DNA of 64,000 nucleotides from Lumbricus rubellus (GCA_945859605.1 OX243827.1:2895567-2959566), one strand, 5' to 3'. Counted from the stretch's first letter, positions 46,030 to 57,820 are shown. Notes: generated by a model not told the origin, from the sequence alone. Numbers and translations are program-made.

Positions 46030-46240
46030 ACTGGTTCGCTTGGCTACATCGGTAAGGTCGATGGCCGCGCGTCGGCATGCACGCTACTCTGTGAAAGAGA
46101 GCGTGCGGGCCGCGGTTCGCTTCCCGCAGGTGGCTATTTCAGAGATTCAAAATCTCGGGCTAGCACGGTCCGTCCACCCGGGGACCTAAGTGGCGTGGCA
46201 ACACTAATCATCTTTGATATGGCAGTACTGTCGTTAAAAA
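46030..46240 (+). mobile_element. tRNA-like SINE (family B)
   Basis: A tRNA-like head with a long variable arm (GCACGCTACTCTGTGAAAGAGAGCGTGC type stem) is followed by the B-box-like GGTTCGCTTCCC at 46114. The body CAGAGATTCAAAATC...GGCTAGCACGGTCCGT is shared with 28211-28245. The tail GCAACACTAATCATCTTTGA is shared with 57913 and, inverted, with 58600. Not a functional tRNA gene. Confidence 0.6.
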
Positions 46241-46382
46241 TGTAACATCGAGATGACCTTGTAAGTGTCATGCATGATGCGTACACGTGGTTTTACCTCC
46301 GCTTGTCAATACGTTGCACGTCTTCATATTTGTCCATGTCCATCATTCGTTGGCGACAGATTTATGTGTGTAGCTAATCATC

Positions 46383-46560
46383 TGTAGATCTGTCCGTCTG
46401 TCCGTTAATACCTGTTTGCCTATCCAGTCGTCCGTCCGTCAATCCATTAGTCCGTTTACCTGTCTGTCTGTCTGTCTGTCTGTCTGTGTTTGTCCGTCCG
46501 TCCATCTGTCCATCCATCTGTCTGTCTGTGTTCGTCCGTCCGTCTGGTTGGTTGTCTGTA
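46383..46560. repeat. (GTCT)n/(GTCC)n simple repeat
   Basis: Imperfect GTCTGTCT and GTCCGTCC repeats. Predicted peptides here are artefacts. Confidence 0.85.
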
Positions 46561-47250
46561 AACGAGACGTGCGCGTGTTTCCACTCGATGACCTCTAATA
46601 AGGTCATAGGAGAGGTCACGTGGTTGTTTGGTTCGTCCATCGATCGAGAGGAGTCGCTAAGGCCACATCATCACGTGACCGCTGCAGTCACGTGTTCTCT
46701 AAGAACTGTCACAAGCGGATTTCGTTCCTCAGGTAAAGTCTCTATGCGCAGATTTATGCGATGTCGTCGGCTTTAAGATTACGGTTAGAGCCCAGCGGTC
46801 ATGGCACCAATTATAAAAGATAGACCTACTGTAGTCTGGAGCTGAACTGCTGAAGTCGAGTGCTTTGAATATTCCAGATTTAATAGCCTACTGTAGGCCT
46901 AAAAGGATGAAAGAAATAAAGGAAAAAGCAGAGAATAGACAAGAATGGTGTCGTTGGAATCTTGGACCTGCCAATGATGTAGGAATTACATCACGGACCT
47001 GCCTAAGGGCAGAATTGCACTAAAAAAGAATAGTCTATGGCACTTCAAAATCAAAAATCAAATACCATTTATTAAGGCAACAACCGTTGCACATTGATCA
47101 AGACAAAACAAAACAGAATAATAGCATTAACATTAATTAACAGCTGTGGCAAAAGGGAAACACTGTATGATACTCTGCAGGTCAGATCATGCACCAGAAT
47201 ACTTTAAAAGAAAGATCTCAGGTTAATACAGTTCAATGATCATTCTTCAG

Positions 47251-48179
47251 TTAGATATAACTTAAGAGCTCTCTAAACCTGCTCAAAGTTGGAAGGGAGG
47301 TTATATCTAGTGGTAAGGAGTTCCATGTGATTGGGCCCTGGCATTTAATGGAAAATAGCTTCGGATTGATTCTAGCAAAATCAGGTCGGTAATCAGCTGC
47401 ATGTCTAGTGTAATGTTGATGCACAGAGGATGCCAATTTAAAATAATTATTAAAACAAGGTGGTAACAAATTATTGTGGTACCGATACATAAAGAGGCCA
47501 ATGTGGAGCCTATTGATGCCCAATATAGTTAATATACGGTTAATTTTGAAGGTGTCCTTGGTACTAATTACGTCTCCAATGTATATGGTAGACAGTTCTT
47601 ATGGCCAATTTCTGAAGTACAACCAAGCATTGGAGAGTTTGAGAATAGTTAACACCCCAAGAGATATTACAGTATGAAAAATACGGATAGACAAGCGTAT
47701 AATAGAGGTTAGTGAGGATATTCGAAGGCAAGTTATGGCGTATTCTTCGTAGTATACCTATGTTCTTAGCTACTTTTTTGGCAATCTGTGAAATATGTTC
47801 TTTCCAATTCAAATGAGAATCAATAATAGTGCCTAAAAACTTGGTTGAGGTCACCTGGTTAATGGATATACCATCAATGGCAATATGTGAATTATCCGGT
47901 GGGGGTGTTTTACGCATAGCATAGAAAACAATAATTATAGTTAGTTTTAGTCAGATTAAGGGACAGCTTGTTAGTTCTAAACCAGAGTGATATTAGTTGG
48001 AGTTCACTGTTAGCCCTGCAAAATAGATCCGTGATAGATTTATCGTTAAGGAAGGCATTAGTGTCATCAGCAAATAACACTAGTTTGAATAAAGAAGATA
48101 TAGTAGACAAATCATTTACATAAAGCAAGAACAAAAGGGGACCAAGAATAGAACCCTGGGGAACACCACAGGTTATATT
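47251..48179 (-). pseudogene. CR1-like LINE: end of the reverse transcriptase and C-terminal part
   Basis: Continues the reverse transcriptase after the inserted element: GVPQGSILGPL, then the active site LFADDTNAF, LSLNLTKTNY, STKFLGTIIDSHLNWKEHI, and a C-terminal part ending SLPTLSRFRELL. The frame breaks near 47930 and again before 47523. The active-site Asp pair is still present, but the copy is dead. Confidence 0.85.
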
Positions 48180-48188
48180 ACTAGAATA

Positions 48189-48799
48189 GGTTCCACGACA
48201 ACTGGTCTACCGACAACTCGTCTAACGACAACTCGTCTCCGGACAATTGGTCTAACGACAACTGGTCTACAGACGAATAGTATTGATCAAGTAGAAGCTG
48301 GATTTATGAAAATGAGTTTTTAGCTTAAATGGAAGCTGGATTGATGATTTTCATTCATGTATTTCAACATGCACCCATTTCTACTTCAAATCTAAAAACA
48401 CCTTCATCCAGCTTCTATTTCTAGCCTGTTATTTTAGTCAATCCAGCTTCTATTTCATATATAAAAATGCCATCATCCAGCTTCCATTACTTAGGCGATT
48501 TTCTTATTAATCCAGCTTCTATGTGAGATCTAGAAAATACCTTCATCCAGCTTTTATTTATCATGCGTTATTTTCGTCAGTCCAGCTTCTATTTCACCTG
48601 TAAAAGAACCATCATCCAGATTCCACTTCTCTTGCGTTTTTTCATCAATCCAACCTCCACTTCACCTCTAAAAACTGTCATCCAGCTTCCATTTCTCAAG
48701 CGCTGGATCAGTTGTCAGTAGACCAGTTGTCGTTAGACGAATTGTCCGGAGACCACTTGTCGGTAGACGAGTTGTCGTTAGACGAGTTGTCGTGACACC
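48189..48799. mobile_element. Foldback/MULE-like element, copy 3, inside the LINE
   Basis: 611 bases. Starts GGTTCC and ends GACACC; each arm has five tandem 15-bp units of the type ACGACAACTSGTCTA. The 9-base flank ACTAGAATA is identical at 48180-48188 and 48800-48808. The interior is a degenerate array of ATCCAGCTTCTATTTC and TCTAAAAA. It has no coding capacity. Short GG...CC ends and 9-bp duplications suggest the Mutator (MULE) superfamily. Confidence 0.9.
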
Positions 48800-48808
48800 A
48801 CTAGAATA

Positions 48809-49440
48809 GGAGGAAGAATCGTTAAAATATACAAACTGAGTTCTATTCTTTAGATAATCAGAAAACCATTCATTGGCTACTCCTCTTATTCCATAACCTT
48901 TCAGTTTTTTAAGTAGAATACTGTGATCTACCGTATCAAAGGCTTTCGATAAATCAAAAAAGATCCCAATGGAATAAGAATTATTATTCATAGCCTCCGA
49001 TATGTTACTTTGAATATCCATAAGGGCCATAAAGGTAGAGTGGTTCTTTTTAAATCCATATTGATTAGGGGCAAGAAGATTATACTTGTCCAAAATTGCA
49101 AGAAGTCTGTTATACATTAGTCTTTCCATTATTTTAGAGAAGAAGGGGAGGATAGAAATAGGTCTGTAATTGGTAATAAGGCTCTTGCTACCAGACTTAA
49201 AAATTGGTGTAATGTTGGCAGCCTTCAATTCCGCAGGTACTTGGCCATATAGAAAAGAGGAATTAAATATTGATGCTAAAGGTTCAACAATGGCACTCAT
49301 GGACAATTTAGCGATAGAAGGACTAATTCCATCAGGTCCCGCCGACTGAGTTATTCTCAGTTGCTGAACCACATGTATGATTTCCTCGTGGCTAACTGGG
49401 AGAATACCGAAGGAACAAGATGGAGGGGTAGGCATAAAAC
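48809..49440 (-). pseudogene. CR1-like LINE: first half of the reverse transcriptase
   Basis: Reads from 49435: SAGPDGISP, ANITPIFKSGSK, NYRPISILPFFSKIMERL, NQYGFKKNHST, and the catalytic block FFDLSKAFDTVDH. It runs to FVYFNDSSSYS, where the foldback element is inserted just before GVPQGS. The upstream border is a frameshift with the endonuclease frame. Confidence 0.88.
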
Positions 49441-51162
49441 TATTAAATTCAAGGGTAGGCTACTCTTTGGAATATTAGTAGCCAAAATAGAACCAATATT
49501 CGTGAAATATTTATTAAAAGCATCATCAATTTCCTGATTATTACTGGTGTCTTGGCCATCAATTTGGAATGTTGAGGGCGTTGGCAACTTGGAGTTAGAG
49601 TTTAGAATATGCTTTATAACAGCCCAGGTTTTATTAATATTATGATTGCACTGTAGAAATCGATCAGCATAGTATCTCCTTTCACATTCCAATCTTAAGG
49701 TTTTAAATAAATTACGATAGGAGGTAAATTTTTGCTTATTGGCTGCAGTGGGATTCTTCAAATATTTCTTATATAGCAGTGTTTTCTTTTTACATGATTT
49801 AAGGAGAGCCTTGGTCATCCAGGGTTGTTTGGCTCTAATAGTGACATTAGGTACGCTATTAGAAAGTGGGAATGATTTGTCGTAAAGTTTTACATAAATG
49901 TCTTGGAAGAGCGAGTAGGCAGACGCTGTATTTCCACTAACACAGAGGGACTCAATTGAGGACCAGTCACAATCCTGGAGAAGAGATATAAAGTGAGCAG
50001 TTGAAGCAGAGTCAAAATTTCTTCGTTTAGAACTTCGATTAGTCTTAGTATAAGGAGGTTTGAGATCGAGGTACATGAGAATGGGCAGGTGGTCGGAAAT
50101 ATCAGATATACATATGCAAGAATCCTGGCGTATAGATAACGAGTTAGTAAAAATGTTATCAATCAGAGTGGCAGTATTCTCAGTAATCCTAGTTGGTCTC
50201 AGTATAGAAGGGAAAAGTAGATGAGATGTCATAAGATTGAAAAAATTGGATGTTGGTTGATGATCATTGGAACGAAGTAGATTAATATTAAAATCCCCTG
50301 CTAAATATAATCTACTATTGAGATTGGTTAATTTTATAAGGTAGGAATTAAAATCAGTTGTAAAAGCATCGATGGGAGCACCCGGTGGCCTATAAATAGA
50401 CGCAATGATTAAATCCTTATCTCTATCTTGACGGATTTTTATCAAAATGCTTTCAAAAGTGCCAAAGTTGAAATCATCATCCTCAATAATTTCAAATATG
50501 TACCCAGAATTTATTAGGAAACCTACCCCACCGCCCATACCCATATTTCTGGATTTATGGATAAAAGAGTAGCCAGGAACATTAATCAGAGCATGCATGT
50601 CCTGCTCCAGCCAAGTTTCAGTAAGAGCTAACACATCAATATTGGCTTGGGTCAATAATAAATGGATCTCCGATACTTTATTTATCATACTACGGCAGTT
50701 TAAGTGGGCTATTCCAAATATGTGCTGATAAGACAGATTCTCCACATATGAATTCAATTGACTTAAGTCTTTATATGGGCTGGTAAACAAGAAGGCATCA
50801 TTTAATGTGTTGATATCAGGATCTACATTATCATCCATTAAAAGCGGCTTATTATCATCAGAGTCAACAGGGTTAAACATTAAAGCAGGGTTCAACACTA
50901 TCTTATCAACCAAATCGGTTAGTAGATCAGATGAAACAGGTGAAGGTAGATTCATATCTAGTGACTCGGTCTTGGCAAAAGGTAAACTGTTAAGGAGGCA
51001 TAGATTACAATGCAGCATGGGTTCATCAGATGAATCCAAGCAAGACTCATGATGCCATTTTACACAGCAACAGCAATATGTACTCTTATCACTGTCTAGC
51101 AATACTAATTTACATATAGAACAATATAACATATAACAATGAATGCAAGGATAATTAATCAA
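49430..51162 (-). pseudogene. CR1-like LINE: N-terminal Cys-rich and endonuclease frame
   Basis: About 580 codons open. Residues 1-60 hold a PHD-like cysteine/histidine cluster (CIHC, CSIC, CCCCVKWHHESC). Residues about 145-400 form an apurinic/apyrimidinic-type endonuclease: AHLNCRSM, LALTETWL (catalytic Glu), YRPPGAP, LAGDFNINLL, and SDHLPI (catalytic His). In the parent element this nicks the target DNA for reverse transcription. The frame then shifts by one base near 49440 before the reverse transcriptase. Confidence 0.88.
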
Positions 51163-51429
51163 GTACTAGAAACTATAAAAAATTAAATAGCCAACTGGCT
51201 TAATAAACTTAACTAGATTAGAGATAAATTTAAAAGAAAACGGGCACCACCAGCAAGATCTGGGGTAGCCAAATAGGTGGTGAGAACGGCAATCAAGTAG
51301 TTATATAGTCAAATCAAATACTTAACTAATACAGGATTGAATCACAAGTTAGATTGGAGCAGGCTAGATAATCAATAATCATTACCAGCAGGAGGTAATC
51401 ACATCCATAGGCCTACATGCATGAGTGGC

Positions 51430-52000
51430 TGGCTCTGAACCTGGGTGAGTCTGTGTAGGCCTACTTCGATATGGAATTCCATCAACCGTATCTGATCCAT
51501 CTTCTGATGACCGAAAGAGAAAATTCATTAGAAAGATTAGATAGCTCGGAGGCTTAAAGATTAATTAGCTAGACAACTAGAGAGAAGTCACTAGTGATGA
51601 CGTCAGTGTGGCACGATGATGACGACGATGATGATGACGACGACGACGATGATAATGATAACAACAACAAGCCTAATAATGAAGACGATGATGATGAAGA
51701 TGATGATGATGATATTAATTGATAATACTGTAATAATAGCCTAATTTTAATCACAGGCTTAGTCTATGACTGATTGGAGAGTGAAATAATCTGTCCAGTT
51801 TACAGCCCTGTTTTTTTTTATATCCGTCTATTTCGATGTGTGTGCATGCAACACAACATCTCTAAAAAATGTATTAGCCTATCCGGTAGGCCTAGTAGCC
51901 TAATCCCTGACAGTCGACCTACTCGTCCAAAAATGTGGGTGGTTGAGTTCAAGTCCTAAAGGCGTGGCGAATCATGGTAATCCAGTAGCTCATAATATTG
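51430..52000. other. Intergenic DNA with GAT/GAC repeats
   Basis: A (GAT)n/(GAC)n repeat lies at 51617-51715. Otherwise nothing recognised. Confidence 0.5.
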
Positions 52001-52059
52001 ATACAGGCCTTATCACAGAGCAGATAGCTGCGCCCTGCGCGACACTATCACACGTGCCA

Positions 52060-52730
52060 TATTCGTTCGGCTCCCTCTGTCGTTCGCTGCCTTTGATTAT
52101 ATCGGAATAAATCGTGGCCTACATTCTTCAGCCGTCAGTACTCGACCCAGATTTCGGCTACGGCCGAACGCGCACCTCGGCGGCAGCGGCTGCCATTGCT
52201 GCCTGCGGTGACCGAAAGCCCGACTTCTTACCGACGGCACCCCGCTCCTCCGCCTCCTCCTGTGCGAGTATGGCCGCCGCCGCGTCGGTCGTGACTGCAG
52301 CTCCCCTGATCGGTCTCCGACGGAAATTATTATAATGTACGGCCCAGAACGTTGGTGTGTTGCTGTCGGAATTTTTCTGCGCTAGGTCAGACTGACCCGA
52401 CCTAGAGGAGACCGAGAGGAGGAGGAGCTAGGACTCGAAGCAGCGGTGGTGGTGCAGCTGAATGAGTAGTCGGCTGCCTTCAGTCGACCTTCTTCTCCTC
52501 CTCGGTCTATTAATACGAATATCCGTCTATTCGCCAGGCGCCGTTTTTGTGGACCCGAATGTACGCAGCAGCGCCGCGCCGATCGTAGTCTCTCAGTCTT
52601 TTTGGAACAGTGTGTACTGTGTGCCTGCGGCTGTAGGCTATATACGACGTTGATTTAGAAGTATAGCCTGTGTGCGATCTTCAATTCAATTCGATTCGGT
52701 CTTGACCTGATTAAATTCGTCGTTGTTGAA
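52060..52730 (+). promoter_or_regulatory. CG-rich block, possible promoter and first exon
   Basis: Rich in CG dinucleotides compared with its surroundings and ends ...GTTGTTGAAG followed by GTGAGT (donor after 52730). Short frames (52114-52335, 52462-52653) are not recognisable proteins. It could be the 5' untranslated exon of a gene whose coding exons lie to the right, perhaps beyond the window. Confidence 0.4.
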
Positions 52731-52739
52731 GGTGAGTGT

Positions 52740-55700
52740 TGTCGTTGTTGTTGTTCGTCGTTGTTTCTGTGTTTTTATAGCAATATTTGTCGTTGATGCT
52801 TGTTTTCGCGATCTGTGCTCTATCTTCCTGTTCTTCATAGATCATTGTAAACAAATTTCTATCTGCCATGTTTGTTAGATTATTACTCGAATTTGATAAT
52901 ATTAATATCTACCTGCGTGCGGAATGTTAATTGGATTGATGAATATTTACGTAATTAATCTAAATGTTGCGATTGTAAATGTAAGCCGCTTATCTATTGG
53001 GTTTTACTTAGATGTTGTTTACCTCCGTAAGTAGCTTTATATTTTCATTCTATCTAAGAACAGCTAAGTTGATGTGGGTTGGGTTTAATACCCCACCCAG
53101 GTCCAGAGGCCTCGCCAGCTAAATAAGTAAACAAGTGGCAAGTACTGCACGTTTCGAGGCTGAATCCTTGCAGTTAGTTGACGATATTTTCTTCCAAAAT
53201 TGCGTACCACAACCTGTCAGAAATTAACTGAACATTGGTTGCAGGTACATGTAACTAGTGCCGACAACTTACTGACTTACTCTCTTAGCCATGACCAAGC
53301 TTTATCGATATGATCTGCAATATCAGCTATCAGGAGTATCATATTGAATTTTACATAATTTTATATTTTCATTTACATATTTAGAATTTAATTAATATTG
53401 TTCAAGATATTTGATCTTGTTCGTTCTAAAGGCAAATGTATGTCATTGAAAAAGGTTAGATGGTGCATAACAAATAATTGTAGTCTGACAACATGATTTT
53501 TCATTAAGCAAATCTATACATAATAAATCTTGAGGGGCTCTATTTTAGTGTTAATTTATTCTGTGATTTTATGAGCTAAGAATGCAGGACACTGCAGGTG
53601 TTGAAAGTCTATTCTTGTGTAATTAATGCATAAGCAAATGCAAATTTCCATAATTCTAAAAATACATGAGCATCCTCGGTAAGCAATTTCCCAATCTGCT
53701 TTTGCATTTTGCACTGGCTGTGGACATTTAATTAATGTGCTAAGCGCCACAAGTTAATTGCCTCTGACTTTATGGAATTATAAATGTAATTAAAACAGTG
53801 AGTTGGAAACAAATCAAGAATTCAGCCAGAAATAGCTTACTTTTATTAGAAAATAGGATCTCTATAAAAAACCTAATTCTTCTAATTCAAGAATGTCCAT
53901 ACTTGAGTAGTGCTCAAACTTCAAAGCATCAGTTATTAAACAAAGGCAGTGTGCAACCAGGTCTGGTCAAATAGCAAGCCTTTGATATAACAAGAGGAAG
54001 CAAGTTACAATAGTCGAGCAGATGGAAATTTTATCAGAGCATTTATGAGAGAAATCTATGCAGAAAAAGAATTAAGACACATGTATACGCCTTTTGGGCA
54101 TTACAAACGTTCTAGTAGTAGGCTGACATGCATGTTGAATAATTAGAATCAGATGTCAGACCAAGTTGACCTGAGATTTATATTGTTGTTGAGTCAATCA
54201 ACGGCTGATTGTTTGATTGATTGTTTGGTTGATTGTTTGGTTGATTGATTGAATTTGTGACTGACTGAGACAAACGGTTGGTGATGGTTATATTTCACCA
54301 GTGTTGTTAATTTTCCTGTATTTGGATTTTTTCTGAAGAATTTGTCTTCCTAGGCTTTGACCTTTGAGTGATTTTTTATTGATACTTGAGAAAAGTGAAG
54401 AGCAGTTGAGTGAGTTGACTTGATAACAGTGTTGCTCGAAGATAAGGGAAGATATATATATATATATTTTCACCAGTGTTGTTAAATTTCTTGTATATAT
54501 TTCATATATATATATATATATATACACACAGATCTGTCTTGTCTATGTATAATTATTACCTTATGGAATTTGTTTGAATATAATATGCTGATCATGTCTT
54601 CTGTATTCTACCGTTCTAGCACTCTGAATCTGAGTTTCATTAGTGTATATATAAACACTCTCTTCTTACATAAAGACATTAACTGAACGTTTTTTAGTAC
54701 TGCCGTTTAATAATTAATCTTCAAGTTTGGCAAGACTGACATTAGAAGATCAGCCACTGACAGTTGCTCCAATGCTAAGCAACGTGATCAGTGGGATGGT
54801 AAAACCATTTCCATCGCTAGTTCTGTGAAAGTCAAATGCAGCTTTAATAGATTAAGATATGGAAAAGACACGAAATTGGTATTATGAGTTGTGGAAGAGA
54901 TGAGATATAAATTGTGATCAGTGGCAGATGTATAGTATTACTTGCAGTGGTAGTAGTAGTACTAGTTGCATTGGCAGTAGTAGTACTTGTTTGCATTGGC
55001 AGTAGTAGTACTAGTTGCATAAGCAGTAGTAGTATTACTTGCAGTGGCAGTACCGGTATTAGTACCTGTGTTCTTGTTTACCTTAGAAACAAACTCCTTC
55101 AATGCTTTCCTTGACATCTATACTTGCCCAAATCTGTGAAAATTGTGTCACTCAGAAAAGTTGATCATGTCCACGAGTAGCCTTGGGTTGAGACTCAAGA
55201 GAGAGATTATGTTATGCAATGGAACATTTGTATATTCTTTTTATCATTAGGACAATAAAGTTTTCTGATGTGCTTGAAAGCCGTTCATCTTTGTAAATGA
55301 TTGTATAAATAGTTATCATGTAACGCAGTTGGATTAGAGATTTTTTGTTCTGCATCCTTTTGTCTCACATTATGACAGTGAGTCCTCTTTGAGCTTCTTA
55401 TCCTCATGATGTTGGACAGGAGCAATGCTGCAAACAATGCTGCTTATCCCTCCATTAGCAGGATGAGCAAAGGAGTTGTACAAGTAGATCTGTTAATATT
55501 GAATGTTTTTGCTAACGGGTTTTCGGTTGTAGAAATCTGATTTGAAACAAGCTTTCGTTTTTCTGAATTGATCCGATGGAAATCCCGCAAATTTTCAACT
55601 GATAGTGTAAACAAAGATGGCTGCCACTAGGATTTGTCGATGTTTTACACATAAAAAGTGTGTGATAGATAGGTTCTTCCGGAATTCATTTGTCTTGTTT

Positions 55701-55810
55701 GCTCGTTTTCATTTTCACTGTCACAAGATATTAAAATTTGACAAAATGCGTGCTGATGTTGCATTTGAAATGTCATGCATCGATATTTATCTTACAGTAG
55801 GTCAACGACT
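52740..55810. other. AT-rich unassigned DNA (possible intron)
   Basis: No coding exon recognised. Contains (TTGA)n-type repeats at 54196-54250, (AT)n tracts at 54452-54468 and 54505-54525, and a repeated AGTAGTAGTACTAGTTGCAT at 54952-55040. Confidence 0.4.
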
Positions 55811-55819
55811 TCTTATATA

Positions 55820-56937
55820 TGTTACAGGCAATGTGTAAAATCAGGGATTTTGTAAAATGCCTGAAATTTTTAGGCAATTTGTAAAATCCCCAATTCACCC
55901 GGGCACTTTACACAATCCCTGAAAAAAACAGGGATTTTGTAAAATCCCTGAAATCTGAAGCTGAAAATTTGACAGATTGCCTGAAACCCAAATGAACATA
56001 ATCGTTGTTTATTATGGAAACAAGCCACTTAAGTTTACTTCAATTTAATTTTTCAAATTTTAGTTTTTAATTTTCAAAATTAATTAGTTAAAGTCATCTA
56101 TAATACATAAAAAAATTTCAAATTTGTAAACTGCTATGAACAAATCGAATACTAACAGCACTACTACTTACATTTTAAAAAGTTTAACACTACATAAAAT
56201 TACTTGTCGACACCCCTCCTGAATGTTTCTTCTAAGTTCAGTTCCAAATTCATTTTTAGTTCAGTTTTTAAAGTCCCTTTTGTCCTGTGTTCTCGCCTAT
56301 GTCATACAGTAATCAGAAGTTACTAACCGTTTTAGGATGTAGTACTGTTTGTTGGTCTTTGTTGCTGTAACTTTCATCGCTTCTTTCAGCTCATCAATCA
56401 AACTGAAGTACGTTTCCTTCGGAATCAACACTGTTTTCTTATCGGCATTGTACATTACAAGCAACTGTTCCTTAAATTGTACCTCTTGAATATTATGTTC
56501 GCTATCCATTTAGTTTTGGTCGGAGAACCAAAAAGGTTCTTATAGACAGAAATTGTTTAATTTAAATTCAATTTCGGTAATATTAAAATTGCTGCGACAA
56601 CAAATCACTGATATAAAATTAAATAGACAGGCTGACTTATGGCCCGCAGAACCATAGATATAATAAACCTGGATATTAGAATAACCATACTTACTTACTT
56701 ACTTCAATATTTCAAAGGGAAAGTGAGTCGCAACAGTCGATGGCAACGTTCAGTTATGTTCGTCATTTCGTTTCAGGCAATCTGTCAAATTTTCAGCTTC
56801 AGATTTCAGGGATTTTACAAAATTCCTGTTTTTTTCAGGGATTGTGTAAAGTGCCCGAGTGAATTGGGGATTTTACAAATTGCCTAAAAATTTCAGGCAT
56901 TTTACAAAATTCCTGATTTTACACATTGCCTGTAACA
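55820..56937. mobile_element. Ginger-like DNA transposon with long terminal inverted repeats
   Basis: Starts TGTTACAGGCAATGTGTAAA and ends with its complement; the inverted repeats run for about 170 bases and include repeated CAGGGATTTTGTAAAAT motifs. TATA flanks both sides (55816-55819 and 56938-56941), a 4-bp target duplication. TGT...ACA ends, a 4-bp duplication and the encoded fragment suit the Ginger group, whose transposase derives from a retroelement-type integrase. The integrase core is absent, so this copy is non-autonomous. Confidence 0.75.
56297..56509 (-). CDS. Short frame resembling the N-terminus of KRBA2-like integrase proteins
   Basis: 70 codons on the minus strand inside the Ginger-like element, starting MDSEHNIQEVQFKEQLL, with IPKETYFSLIDEL and NKQYYILKR. 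From memory this resembles the region before the integrase core in KRAB-A domain-containing protein 2-like and Ginger proteins. The frame stops before any DDE motif, so it is a remnant or a trimmed domain. No host function is implied. Confidence 0.5.
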   Translation of the reverse strand: MDSEHNIQEVQFKEQLLVMYNADKKTVLIPKETYFSLIDELKEAMKVTATKTNKQYYILKRLVTSDYCMT

Positions 56938-57442
56938 TATATAATGGGTGAGAGTAATGCAACATCGCAGTTGCCATTTATTTCTTTGCAAAATTTTAGT
57001 TTGATCCCATGGCTGTCTTTAAATCAGTGCTTATGGATAACTAATCTGTTATAATTTTCAAAATGTTTTTAAAAGTATATATTTGTTTATCAGTTTTATA
57101 ACAGAACTTTTAATTTTTGTAACCGAAAAATGGATGTCCGGTTTTCGTTTAGCATTCCTGTTTGCAGGGCAGGATTTTTAAAACAGTTCAGAGAATTCTG
57201 TTCCTGTCCTTTGCTGTCTCTGTCCAACATAATTTGTAATCTATTGGTGTCATGACCAAGTGAGTCATGATCTTTGATACCAATATGCTTACTTTGGGTC
57301 AGTTTAATTTCCTTAAGTTGTATTTGCGTCATTCAGAATAATGTGTCTGGCGCTGTTTTTCATCCTTAAACCAGTTTAGTGAATCATATGTGATGATTTT
57401 GTATCTTTATGTGATGTTTTGATGCGCCTGCTGGTTACTGGC

Positions 57443-57820
57443 GTCATCAATGCTATTGATGTCATCAATGCTATTGATGTCATCAATGCTATTGATGTCA
57501 TCAATGCTATTGATGTCATCAATGCTATTGATGTCATCAATGCTATTGATGTCATCAATGCTATTGATGTCATCAATGCTATTGATGTCATCAATGCTAT
57601 TGATGTCATCAATGCTATTGATGTCATCAATGCTATTGATGTCATCAATGCTATTGATGTCATCAATGCTATTGATGTCATCAATGCTATTGATGTCATC
57701 AATGCTATTGATGTCATCAATGCTATTGATGTCATCAATGCTATTGATGTCATCAATGCTATTGATGTCATCAATGCTATTGATGTCATCAATAGTATTG
57801 ATGTCATCAATGCTATTGAT
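57443..57820. repeat. 18-bp minisatellite, 21 copies
   Basis: The unit GTCATCAATGCTATTGAT is repeated 21 times over exactly 378 bases. Only one unit (near 57790-57800) has an obvious internal change (AATAGTATTG). Each unit contains the palindrome ATTGATGTCATCAAT. Because 18 is a multiple of 3, several frames stay open on both strands and give repeating hexapeptides; these are not taken as genes. Confidence 0.97.

Larger units (their letters stand above)
47041..51200 (-). mobile_element. CR1/L2-type LINE, decayed and interrupted
   Basis: A near full-length element on the minus strand. The 5' part is at the right (start Met at 51162). The order is a cysteine-rich N-terminus, endonuclease, reverse transcriptase, and a 3' end with repeated TTTTTGATTTT at 47045-47065, as expected of CR1/L2 tails. 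A foldback element is inserted at 48189-48799. Frameshifts lie near 49440 and 47930. Confidence 0.85.

Noticed and set aside
46054..46140. Functional tRNA gene
   Set aside because: The B-box is altered, no clear acceptor stem closes, and the sequence continues into a SINE body shared elsewhere.
55616..55838. 73-codon frame starting MAATRICRCFTHKK
   Set aside because: No recognised motif, and the end runs into the Ginger-like element; insufficient support for a gene.
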